Shown: one piece after another, positions 15,852-22,563 of the stretch | Layout: every line of letters starts with the position of its first letter | How positions within the stretch are numbered: position 1 is the first letter of the stretch | Source: UBA6181 sp016934015 | Lineage (GTDB): Bacteria > Bacillota_I > Bacilli_A > Acholeplasmatales > Acholeplasmataceae | Direction of reading: 5' to 3' | NCBI GenBank assembly: GCA_036584525.1 | Contig: JAZHDG010000030.1 | Location: 1-25,181 of the forward strand | DNA length: 25,181 nucleotides | Position numbers and translations under genes: made by a program | The notes under the pieces: generated by a model | The model's input: the letters and a program-made list of their open reading frames with translations, nothing else | Databases searched by the model: none | Told to the model about the DNA's origin: nothing

Positions 15852-15888
15852 AAAAAGTGCTGACTACTTTTGTAATCAGCGCTTTTTT
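15852..15888. terminator. Bidirectional terminator between mini-gene and radical SAM gene
   Basis: AAAAAGTGCTGA (15852-15863) pairs with TCAGCGCTTTTT (15876-15887), including one G-U pair, and TAC/GTA extends the stem inward. It serves the plus-strand mini-gene and the minus-strand radical SAM operon. Confidence 0.8.
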
Positions 15889-15915
15889 ATCTAATAGATT
15901 TCAAATATGATAAGT

Positions 15916-16833
15916 TTATTTTAAGCGATACGTCTGATAATTTCGATATGAAACAATTTCGATATCTGTATCGTTTTTTAATTTATTTAAGATTATTTGA
16001 GGGCTACTACATTCTCGATGTTTCAAAAAGCCTAGAATTTCATATTGATTCATTGGATGTCTTTTAATAATACTCTTGATGGCACTTACATCATCTTTGA
16101 TATCACTTTGGAAACCGATGCTTGTTAACAAATCAATTGAAATTCCTTCCAATTCTTTTGAAAAATGATTCATTATATCTTTATCAATTGGAAGTATACC
16201 AACTTCTGCTGGAGGTCGAACAGGGGTGTTGAGATATAATTTATTATATTTGATTTTTTTTAGTTTTTCTTTAAACATTTTTAAACTATACTCATCATCA
16301 TTCATTCCTTTCACAAGCATAATTTCAAGCCATAATTCTCCTTGGTATACATGTGAAAAATTGATTAAGCCTTCTACTACTTCATCAAATTTAAGCTGTC
16401 CATGGGGCCGATTAATCTTTTTAAATGTGTCTTCATCATATGCATCCATACTCGGAAGAACGATGTCAGCTTCCATAAGCGCATCTCTAACTTCTTGATC
16501 ATAAAGTAAAGCCCCGTTTGTAATCACAGTAACTGGTTTATCTGTTCTTTTTTTTAGTCCCAAAATCAGTGCTTTCAAATCTTTATACAGTGTTGGTTCT
16601 CCTTCACCAACAATACTTACGACGTCATATGTGATGTTAGATTTTTTAATCTCATCAAATTCTTTGAGGATTGCATGAACATCAAAAAAAGATTGTCTCG
16701 TATTCGTCATATGATCCGTATGACCTAATTGACAATACACACAAGCATAATTACAAGTTTTTTTGGGGATGGGGCTGACGCCAAGTGATAATCCTAATCT
16801 TCTTGAAGGCACTGGTCCATATAAATAGTTCAT
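15916..16833 (-). CDS. Radical SAM protein of the COG0731 type
   Basis: This 305-residue protein carries the 4Fe-4S radical SAM cluster motif as C27-x3-C31-x2-C34 (KKTCNYACVYCQLG). SAM contacts are visible at GEGEP (76-80) and VITNGALL. The N-terminus YGPVPSRRLGLSLGVSP is characteristic of the COG0731 family, related to wyosine-type radical SAM enzymes. The last ~60 residues (for example NQYEILGFLKHRE) look like a winged helix. The reaction of this family is not known. The Shine-Dalgarno AGGAG is well placed, only 13 bases after the stop of the upstream UDG-like gene, so the two are one operon. The terminator is at 15852-15888. Confidence 0.87.
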   Translation of the reverse strand: MNYLYGPVPSRRLGLSLGVSPIPKKTCNYACVYCQLGHTDHMTNTRQSFFDVHAILKEFDEIKKSNITYDVVSIVGEGEPTLYKDLKALILGLKKRTDKPVTVITNGALLYDQEVRDALMEADIVLPSMDAYDEDTFKKINRPHGQLKFDEVVEGLINFSHVYQGELWLEIMLVKGMNDDEYSLKMFKEKLKKIKYNKLYLNTPVRPPAEVGILPIDKDIMNHFSKELEGISIDLLTSIGFQSDIKDDVSAIKSIIKRHPMNQYEILGFLKHRECSSPQIILNKLKNDTDIEIVSYRNYQTYRLK

Positions 16834-16846
16834 ATGTTATCTCCTT

Positions 16847-17527
16847 TTATAAAATCATATTTGAATCATTACTTTTTATATACCAAGATGAAGGATGATT
16901 TCCTTCAGTATAATGTTTTCCTTTTTTCAAACCAAAATTATCGAGTGAATTACTAACAAGACTTCTTAAACCTTCTGGATTTTTACCTCCAGTGCACAAG
17001 TTAATGGTGTATTTAGGCTTAATTGAAAAAATACGATCCTTTAGATCTTGTTCGCCCCCATGTTCTTCATAAATTTCTTTCCAGTTTTGATCTCTTAATA
17101 GTCTATCAATCGGATTTAATCCACAAGATGTTTGATACTGAACTGCATTACCACAAATGACATTGTAGATTCCATTCGTAAGTTTCATTTGACTCTGACT
17201 TAAATAATTCGCAAAGTTTTCAAAAAATAACTGTCCTGTTTTTCCCATCATAAGTGCAATCGGATAGCCACTGGCATCAAATTCAAAACGATGTGGACTT
17301 TCCAAAATAACAAATATATTTTTATCTTCATAGGTTTTGTTACTTCGAAATGAATAGTTGTGATCGCTATATTCAATTTGATCTCTTGGTTCAATTTGAA
17401 ACACTAAGCTTTTATCATTAACCTTCAGTTCGCCTACATATTCATCAGGTATGGGATAAATTGCTCCAAAATCACGATAATGTCTTACTTTTTTCATATT
17501 AAAATTCTTCATGTAGTTAACCGCCAT
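16847..17527 (-). CDS. Conserved protein with uracil-DNA-glycosylase-like motifs
   Basis: The 226-residue protein is not one I can name. It contains a strand ending in FVILESPH (72-79), then GKTGQLFFENF (96-106), GIYNVICGNAVQYQTSCG (119-136) and GNHPSSWY (209-216). The order of an acidic/SPH turn, a central N-rich strand and an HPSS turn resembles motif I and the HPSP motif of the uracil-DNA glycosylase superfamily, so a DNA-repair-like fold is possible. The start is ATG 17525-17527 with AAGGTGG six bases upstream; an ATG at 17548 lies at the predicted transcription start and would be nearly leaderless. It is the first gene of an operon with the radical SAM gene. Function unproven. Confidence 0.6.
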   Translation of the reverse strand: MAVNYMKNFNMKKVRHYRDFGAIYPIPDEYVGELKVNDKSLVFQIEPRDQIEYSDHNYSFRSNKTYEDKNIFVILESPHRFEFDASGYPIALMMGKTGQLFFENFANYLSQSQMKLTNGIYNVICGNAVQYQTSCGLNPIDRLLRDQNWKEIYEEHGGEQDLKDRIFSIKPKYTINLCTGGKNPEGLRSLVSNSLDNFGLKKGKHYTEGNHPSSWYIKSNDSNMIL

Positions 17528-17550
17528 CGATAACCACCTTCTTCTCATTT

Positions 17551-17559
17551 ATTATATCA
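17551..17559 (-). promoter_or_regulatory. Extended -10 promoter of the UDG-like / radical SAM operon
   Basis: The minus strand reads TGATATAAT, a TGn-extended consensus -10, with a start predicted near 17544. It is divergent from the DUF134 promoter, about 30 bp away. Confidence 0.55.
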
Positions 17560-17587
17560 CCATTAATCTAAGTATGTTGTAATATTG

Positions 17588-17616
17588 TTGACATATGTCA
17601 TAAATAAGAATACAAT
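17588..17616 (+). promoter_or_regulatory. DUF134-mrp operon promoter with palindromic operator
   Basis: A perfect -35 TTGACA (17588-17593), 17-bp spacer and -10 TACAAT (17611-17616) form a strong promoter. The perfect palindrome TGACATATGTCA (17589-17600) overlaps the -35, so a dimeric protein bound there would block transcription. The likely binder is the DUF134 protein encoded immediately downstream. Confidence 0.75.
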
Positions 17617-17640
17617 GAATAAGAAAATGGAGGTAATTTT

Positions 17641-17970
17641 ATGGGGAGATCAATAAAACCTAGAACAGTATGTAGTGATCAAGAAAGATCATTTATACCT
17701 GCCTCAGGTACTGCAAAAGAAGAAATTCAACTAACCATTGAAGAATATGAAACGATTCGTTTAATTGATTATGCACGTTTATCACAACTTGAGTGTTCAG
17801 AAATGATGAATGTCGCTAGAACAACTGTTCAATCAATCTATGAAACTGCACGTTATAAATTGGCTGATGCGCTTATGCATCAAAAGGCAATCATTATCAA
17901 AGGTGGAAATTATACACTTTGTCACCATGGACATGACGTGAAACATTGTGCGAAAAATATAAACCAATAA
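17641..17970 (+). CDS. DUF134 family predicted DNA-binding protein (first copy)
   Basis: This 109-residue protein matches the DUF134 family: basic N-terminus GRSIKPRTV, FIPA at 18-21, then LTIEEYETIRLIDYARLSQLECSEMM and the helix-turn-helix ARTTVQSIYETARYKLADAL (59-78). The end holds KGGNYTLCHHGHDVKHC, a His/Cys cluster (Cys93, His94, His95, His97, His101, Cys102) that could bind a metal or Fe-S cluster. DUF134 proteins resemble sigma-region-4/HTH proteins and often lie beside Mrp/NifB-like genes. GGAGG (17629-17633) sets the start. It heads a four-gene operon and is probably autoregulatory through the palindrome in its promoter. Confidence 0.88.
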   Translation: MGRSIKPRTVCSDQERSFIPASGTAKEEIQLTIEEYETIRLIDYARLSQLECSEMMNVARTTVQSIYETARYKLADALMHQKAIIIKGGNYTLCHHGHDVKHCAKNINQ

Positions 17971-17994
17971 ATCAACAAGAAAGAGGTCACAATA

Positions 17995-18822
17995 ATGAAT
18001 GAAGAAAAAAATACGCTCACTGAAGAAGAGCGTAAACAAAAAAGAGCAGCAATGCTCGTCTCGTCCCACCTTAAAAGTAACATAAAAACTATTATTGGTG
18101 TAACAAGTGGAAAAGGGGGAGTAGGTAAATCAACGATTACATCACTTTTTGCTTCTCACTTTCAAAAAAAGGGATATAAAGTTGGCATCATTGATGCCGA
18201 TATTACAGGACCTTCTATTCCTAAAGCTTTTGATTTACACACTCGTATCGGTGGATCTGATGAAGGTTGGTATCCTGAAGAAACTTCTTCTGGTATCAAA
18301 GTAATATCAATTAATCTCATGTTAGAAAATGAAACCGATCCAGTATTATGGCGTGGACCTTTAATTTCAAATATGGTTAAAAAATTTTATACAGATGTGA
18401 TTTGGGGTGACATTGATATTTTACTTGTCGATTTTCCTCCAGGGACGAGTGATGTAGCCATTACAATGTTCCAATCAATTCCTTTAACAGGAGTCATTGT
18501 CGTCACATCACCACAAGATCTTGTATCGATGATTGTAGATAAAGCCATTCGTATGGCTGAAAAAATGCAAATACCTGTATTAGGTCTAGTAGAAAATATG
18601 TCTTACTTTGAATGTCCTTCATGTCATAAAACTTATGAACTTTTTGGAAAATCAAAAATTAAAGAAATTGCTAAAGCACATCATGTCCCACTTCTTGCTC
18701 AACTTCCAATTAATCCTCAAGTTGCTAACTTCTATGATGATGGAAAAATTGAGAAAATTGAATTAGACACAATATACCAAGCTTTGTCTATATTAATTGA
18801 AAATCACATCGACTTAAATTAA
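17995..18822 (+). CDS. Mrp/NBP35-family P-loop ATPase (Fe-S cluster carrier)
   Basis: The 275-residue protein has the deviant Walker A GKGGVGKS (39-46), DADITGPSIPK (68-77), LLVDFPPGTSD (143-153) and the cluster-binding pair CPSC (207-210). These define the Mrp/ApbC/NBP35 branch of MinD-like ATPases, which bind and transfer 4Fe-4S clusters as dimers. The N-terminal 30 residues are polar and lack the extra Cys motif of eukaryotic Nbp35. It follows DUF134 by 24 bases with an AGAGG Shine-Dalgarno, and is 12 bases from the ZIP transporter gene. The context suggests a metal-supply and Fe-S handling operon. Confidence 0.93.
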   Translation: MNEEKNTLTEEERKQKRAAMLVSSHLKSNIKTIIGVTSGKGGVGKSTITSLFASHFQKKGYKVGIIDADITGPSIPKAFDLHTRIGGSDEGWYPEETSSGIKVISINLMLENETDPVLWRGPLISNMVKKFYTDVIWGDIDILLVDFPPGTSDVAITMFQSIPLTGVIVVTSPQDLVSMIVDKAIRMAEKMQIPVLGLVENMSYFECPSCHKTYELFGKSKIKEIAKAHHVPLLAQLPINPQVANFYDDGKIEKIELDTIYQALSILIENHIDLN

Positions 18823-18834
18823 GGAGCGATTTTC

Positions 18835-19548
18835 ATGACAACATTCTCATATATATTACTTTTTTCATTTGCTGCGATGATCATCAATACGACCGGTATT
18901 TTTGTGATGCAAAAAAATGAGAGTTGGACCATTAAAAACAAGGAATACTTTATGTGTTTTGCTGCGGGTGTACTCATTACTTCACCACTCATCAGTGCAT
19001 TTCCAAATGCCGTATCAAACAATGCTAATGCCGGTATAGCAGCACTCCTTGGATTTATGTTTATGTTTTCTGTTAATAGACTTATAAAATCAAAAACAAA
19101 TCAACAAGAACTAGCTTTTGGTATCACCGCTTTACTTGGAATAGCAATCCATTCTTTTGTAGATGGGGCTATTTATTCGGTTACCTTTCATGTAAGCACA
19201 ATCTTTGGAATTGCATCTGGGATTGGCCTTGTTGCACATGAATTCGCTGAAGGTGTTATTACGTATTCAGTTTTATTAAAAAGTGGTGTACACAAAAACA
19301 AAGCTTTCTTCTATGCATTTTTAGTTGCTGCATTAACTACTCCAATTGGTGCATTAGTCGCTTACCCTTTGATTAGTACACTCAATCAATCCACATTAGG
19401 GCTTGCAATGGGTGCTGTTTCAGGTGTGATGATTTACTTATCTGCATCCCATCTTTTACCTTCAGTTAAATCAGAAGACAAGCATCATTCCTATATTGCT
19501 TTCGGGTTTGGTGTATTACTCGCTTTTGGATTCTTTTTTATGAAATGA
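18835..19548 (+). CDS. ZIP-family divalent metal transporter
   Basis: The 237-residue integral membrane protein has about eight TM helices. Metal-site motifs are H106-SFVD-G111 in TM4 and H135-E136-FA-E139-G in TM5, the HSxxDG and HExxEG signatures of ZIP transporters. His206 near the end (LSASHLLPS) is also typical. ZIP proteins import Zn, Fe or Mn; which metal is carried cannot be decided. The His-rich loop found in many ZIPs between TM3 and TM4 is absent and replaced by a short Lys/Gln linker (85-91). AAGGAG overlaps the stop of the Mrp gene, so translation is likely coupled. It is the third gene of the DUF134 operon. Confidence 0.9.
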   Translation: MTTFSYILLFSFAAMIINTTGIFVMQKNESWTIKNKEYFMCFAAGVLITSPLISAFPNAVSNNANAGIAALLGFMFMFSVNRLIKSKTNQQELAFGITALLGIAIHSFVDGAIYSVTFHVSTIFGIASGIGLVAHEFAEGVITYSVLLKSGVHKNKAFFYAFLVAALTTPIGALVAYPLISTLNQSTLGLAMGAVSGVMIYLSASHLLPSVKSEDKHHSYIAFGFGVLLAFGFFFMK

Positions 19549-19558
19549 GGTCTAGTGA

Positions 19559-20311
19559 ATGATCTACAATGCACATACTGCGTGGCTTAAAGAGTTGTTT
19601 CCTCATGGCATTGATGCCAATGAGTCCATTCTAATAAGTGGTCCAGGTGGATCAGGAAAACCATTAGTTGAATTAGCATTTGTTGATTCATGGCTAAAGA
19701 ATGGAGGTTCAGTGATTGGTATCCCATTACAATATCCATCTCTTGAAATGGTCAACCAAAGCATGTATGAAATTTATAAAACGGACTTAAAGGCTTATCA
19801 TAAGCATGTTGTGATGATAGCTTTTAATCCCACATTGAATGATGAAATATTAATCAAAGATCAGGTTATCTCAGCTAATTTAATTCTTCCTGGCATGTGG
19901 GAAAAAACTATGAATGAAGCTATTTCAAAATTAGAACCTTCTAAATTAGGTGTTCTAGTTTTTGCTTCTGCTTTAAACTTACTTCTCTTTAATGAACATT
20001 ATAAAGAGGATATGCTTTTTCTTATCAAAAACATTTTATCTGGGAACACACAATATACTTCTTTATTTACGGTTTCAAATAACGTTTATCCTGAAGATAT
20101 CAAAATATGGGAAGATGCTGCAGATAATTTAATGTTCACAGAACTTAGTCAAGAAAAAATTCTCACTTTATTTATTAAAAGAATTAAGCACAGTTATTGT
20201 ACACAGCATCAAAAAATTATACCAATTGATGCAAAGGTTTTATCTGAAATCGAAATCATTGCAAAATCAACGCGAAATAAAAATATACAAGCCATTAAAG
20301 CAATTACATAA
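19559..20311 (+). CDS. KaiC/RecA-like protein with degenerate ATP-binding motifs
   Basis: The 250-residue protein has the layout of KaiC/RAD55-type RecA-fold ATPases. The N-terminal FPHGIDANESILISGP leads into a P-loop reading G28-PGGS-G33-K34-P35, with Pro where Ser/Thr should bind Mg-ATP. The expected Walker B strand LGVLVFASALNLLLF (130-144) has no acidic residue. Later segments NNVYPEDIKIWEDAADNLMF and LFIKRIKH follow the family pattern. It may bind nucleotide without hydrolysis, or have a regulatory role. GAGGT precedes the ATG and the gap to the ZIP gene is 10 bases, so it is the last gene of the operon. A terminator follows at 20337-20362. Confidence 0.7.
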   Translation: MIYNAHTAWLKELFPHGIDANESILISGPGGSGKPLVELAFVDSWLKNGGSVIGIPLQYPSLEMVNQSMYEIYKTDLKAYHKHVVMIAFNPTLNDEILIKDQVISANLILPGMWEKTMNEAISKLEPSKLGVLVFASALNLLLFNEHYKEDMLFLIKNILSGNTQYTSLFTVSNNVYPEDIKIWEDAADNLMFTELSQEKILTLFIKRIKHSYCTQHQKIIPIDAKVLSEIEIIAKSTRNKNIQAIKAIT

Positions 20312-20336
20312 TGATTAAGAAATTTTAACGATGATG

Positions 20337-20362
20337 AGCCGGGGTTTTCCCTGGCTTTTCTA
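20337..20362 (+). terminator. Terminator of the DUF134-mrp-ZIP operon
   Basis: AGCCGGGG (20337-20344) pairs with CCCTGGCT (20349-20356), one G-U pair, with a TTTT loop, followed by TTTCT. Confidence 0.7.
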
Positions 20363-20403
20363 TGATTTAATAGCTAAAACTTTTTTTGAATTTCTAGATT
20401 AAA

Positions 20404-20441
20404 CAAAAAAGACAAGCATCAAAAGGATTCTTGTCATTTTT
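20404..20441 (-). terminator. Terminator of the DUF134 / flavoprotein operon
   Basis: On the minus strand GACAAG pairs with CTTGTC and is followed by six T. The plus strand shows GACAAG at 20411-20416 and CTTGTC at 20430-20435 flanked by A- and T-runs. Confidence 0.65.
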
Positions 20442-20472
20442 GTTAACTAGCATATATAATGCCAGATGAAAA

Positions 20473-21819
20473 CTATAGTAATTTAACAGCAGCTTCCGCA
20501 GCTTTAATTAGCGGATAAGCAGCTGGTGATGCTGTAAGCATAGGTTGTGTACCGATTTGTGCTACGAGTAAATCTGTAATTGTCATACCGCCTTGGATAA
20601 TAAACCCAATCACATTAGTCAATTCACCTGTACTAACACCACCTATCACTGCACCACCAAGTATACGTCCACATTCTTTTGATACGATTAATTTAACAGT
20701 TTGCTTATGTGCACCTGTAAGTTTCCCTGGGTGACGATCAATGCCTTGGAATTTCGCAGATATAATATTGAATCCTTCCTTTTTAGCTCCAGATTCTGTT
20801 AATCCAGCAACACCATATGCAGAATCACCAATACATGTTGAATAGATACCAATTGTTCCTTTAAACTTGCGAACAGTTGAAATTTGATATAGATTTAATG
20901 CAGCAACTCTAGCTTCAGCACATGCTGTAGATGCTAGCATTGTAGTCGAAAGTTTATTTGTTGCAAAATCACGTTTTTCAGCGCAGTCACCAGCTGCAAA
21001 TACATCTTTTATTGGTGTTCTTAAATATTCATCAACCACAATAAAGCCTTTTTCATTCACCGGAATATTTGCATCTTTGGCTAATGTTGTATTGGGCATG
21101 TAACCCATTGAAAGAATAACAGCATCACAATCGATAATTTGACCATCTGAGAGTTTAACTCCTTTAGCAACTTTTTCACCGATAATACTTTCGATACCAG
21201 AGTTTAACTGTAGATTGACACCACGTGCCTTTAGTACTTCTTCGGCATCGATCGAAATATCATCATCAAAAGCCATACCTAAAATATGAGGTTCTTTTTC
21301 AACAAGAACGACTTCAAAACCTTTTTTATTTAATTCGTCTGAAACTTCAACACCAATGAATCCTGCACCAACAACAACGATTCGCTTTTTACCTTTAAGT
21401 GCATCCACCATTTCATCTAAATAAACTTTGTTTTTGGGAATAACAAAAACATTTTCTAAATCTTTACCTTTAAGCCATTGTGGTTTTGTAGGTGTAGATC
21501 CAGTCGCTAAGATTAAACGATCATAAACCACATTTAATTTGTTTTCAGTATTGACTTCATGATTCACAGTATCAATAGATAATACATTATCGTTAACAAT
21601 TTCTACTCCTAAATTAATTAAACCTCCATCTGGCAATATGTTTTGATCTGATTGATCAAGTGTTCCAAAAATATATGGAATACCACATGGAATCATAACT
21701 TTTTCTTCTCTACGAATCATCATGACTCTTTTATCCTTATAATTACCTTTTGCTGTCATGGCAGCAACCAAGCCAGCCGCACTACCTCCGATGACTAAAA
21801 TGTCAACATTTTGTTTCAT
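20473..21819 (-). CDS. CoA-disulfide reductase / NADH oxidase-type flavoprotein
   Basis: This 448-residue FAD-dependent pyridine nucleotide-disulfide oxidoreductase has the FAD loop VIGGSAAG (9-16), the single active-site Cys45 in MIPCGIPY, ATGS (105-108), the NAD(P)H Rossmann loop GAGFIG (151-156) and AAGDCA (275-280). A single Cys, rather than a CxxC pair, places it with CoA-disulfide reductases, NADH oxidases and CoA-dependent sulfur reductases. There is no C-terminal rhodanese domain. The start is the ATG at 21819 with AGGAG just upstream, rather than the ATG at 21873. It is 62 bases downstream of the second DUF134 gene, with a small hairpin between. A redox or sulfur role is likely; the exact substrate is open. 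Confidence 0.88.
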   Translation of the reverse strand: MKQNVDILVIGGSAAGLVAAMTAKGNYKDKRVMMIRREEKVMIPCGIPYIFGTLDQSDQNILPDGGLINLGVEIVNDNVLSIDTVNHEVNTENKLNVVYDRLILATGSTPTKPQWLKGKDLENVFVIPKNKVYLDEMVDALKGKKRIVVVGAGFIGVEVSDELNKKGFEVVLVEKEPHILGMAFDDDISIDAEEVLKARGVNLQLNSGIESIIGEKVAKGVKLSDGQIIDCDAVILSMGYMPNTTLAKDANIPVNEKGFIVVDEYLRTPIKDVFAAGDCAEKRDFATNKLSTTMLASTACAEARVAALNLYQISTVRKFKGTIGIYSTCIGDSAYGVAGLTESGAKKEGFNIISAKFQGIDRHPGKLTGAHKQTVKLIVSKECGRILGGAVIGGVSTGELTNVIGFIIQGGMTITDLLVAQIGTQPMLTASPAAYPLIKAAEAAVKLL

Positions 21820-21837
21820 AATTCTCTCCTTTATTTG

Positions 21838-21851
21838 ACGAGTTTTCTCGT
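21838..21851 (-). promoter_or_regulatory. Small hairpin in the DUF134-flavoprotein intergenic leader
   Basis: ACGAG-TTTT-CTCGT forms a 5-bp stem with a 4-base loop just before the flavoprotein Shine-Dalgarno. It could be an mRNA processing or stability element; no T-run follows, so it is not a terminator. Confidence 0.3.
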
Positions 21852-21881
21852 ATTGATATGAGTTAGATACCATTATTAAAC

Positions 21882-22244
21882 TTATTTTTGTTCCTTATCT
21901 TGATTGCATGATCCATCCATACACCGTTTTCTTTGTTGATGTTCAGGATGTGAACATAATCGAAAATCTCCTTCTTGAATGACTAATTCTTTGCCACAAA
22001 TGAGCATTTCAGCAACTTTCTTTTTAGCTGAATAATAAATACGTTGTAATGTACCTCTCGAAACATCAAGAGCTTCTGCTGCCTTTTCTTGATCATAGTC
22101 ATCTAGATCCATGAGACGAATAGACTCAAGCTCTTCGATGGACATGGTGATAATCTCTGAAGATTTGTGATTGCTTTCATTTGATCCAAATGTAGTATAT
22201 TCCGGCAAAAAACAAACACGGCGTAATCTTTTGGGTCGTGACAT
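21882..22244 (-). CDS. DUF134 family predicted DNA-binding protein (second copy)
   Basis: The 120-residue paralogue keeps the family pattern: MSRPKRLRRVCFLPEYTTF at the start, MSIEELESIRLMDLDDYDQEKAAEAL, then the helix-turn-helix SRGTLQRIYYSAKKKVAEML and GKELVIQEGDF. Its C-terminus has LCSHPEHQQRKRCMDGSC, again a Cys/His cluster, here with three Cys. It shares only the family core with the first copy, so they are old paralogues rather than a recent duplication. AGGAG lies upstream of the ATG at 22244. It heads a two-gene operon with the CoA-disulfide-reductase-like flavoprotein and has a CATATG-centred palindrome in its own leader. Confidence 0.88.
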   Translation of the reverse strand: MSRPKRLRRVCFLPEYTTFGSNESNHKSSEIITMSIEELESIRLMDLDDYDQEKAAEALDVSRGTLQRIYYSAKKKVAEMLICGKELVIQEGDFRLCSHPEHQQRKRCMDGSCNQDKEQK

Positions 22245-22264
22245 GATTTACTCTCCTAATTTTT

Positions 22265-22318
22265 TGTGCATATGCACATATCTATTGTTATTATAGACTT
22301 ATTTTTGATAATAAGCAA
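22265..22318 (-). promoter_or_regulatory. Second DUF134 promoter with 14-bp palindromic operator
   Basis: The minus strand has -35 TTGCTT (22313-22318), 17-bp spacer and a perfect -10 TATAAT (22290-22295). Just after the predicted start lies the perfect palindrome TGTGCATATGCACA (22265-22278), centred on CATATG like the operator of the first DUF134 gene. Confidence 0.65.
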
Positions 22319-22345
22319 TAATAAAATGAATTGATTAATAAGTAC

Positions 22346-22383
22346 AAAAAAACACACAATTGCACTAACTCAATGTGTGTTTT
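22346..22383 (-). terminator. Terminator of the transporter / acyltransferase operon
   Basis: AAAACACACA (22349-22358) pairs with TGTGTGTTTT (22374-22383). On the minus strand seven T follow the stem. It is 22 bases past the stop of the frameshifted acyltransferase tail (22405), which fits the tail being the original gene end. Confidence 0.75.
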
Positions 22384-22404
22384 AATTCATTATTAATCAT
22401 CGTG

Positions 22405-22563
22405 TTATTTTGAATTATTACCTAGTTTTAATAGATATAAATATTCTCCGACATGTACCATTTTTGTGGGCACCCATTTAATATTCATTTCAAACTGATA
22501 AATGATATCTTTCTCATAGATTTGAATATTTCTGCCGATGTCAGAGGGAAGAGTTGGTGTACT
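22405..22563 (-). pseudogene. Out-of-frame C-terminal tail of the acyltransferase gene
   Basis: Immediately beyond the point where the acyltransferase reads FKVE, the other frame is open for 52 codons (starting STPTLPSDIGRNIQIYEK, ending LKLGNNSK) before TAA at 22405-22407. A TAG directly precedes this frame, so it can only be joined at the GAG/AGT overlap near 22561-22564. No start codon or Shine-Dalgarno supports independent translation. It looks like the true C-terminus displaced by a small deletion, a sequence error or a recoding event. Confidence 0.65.
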
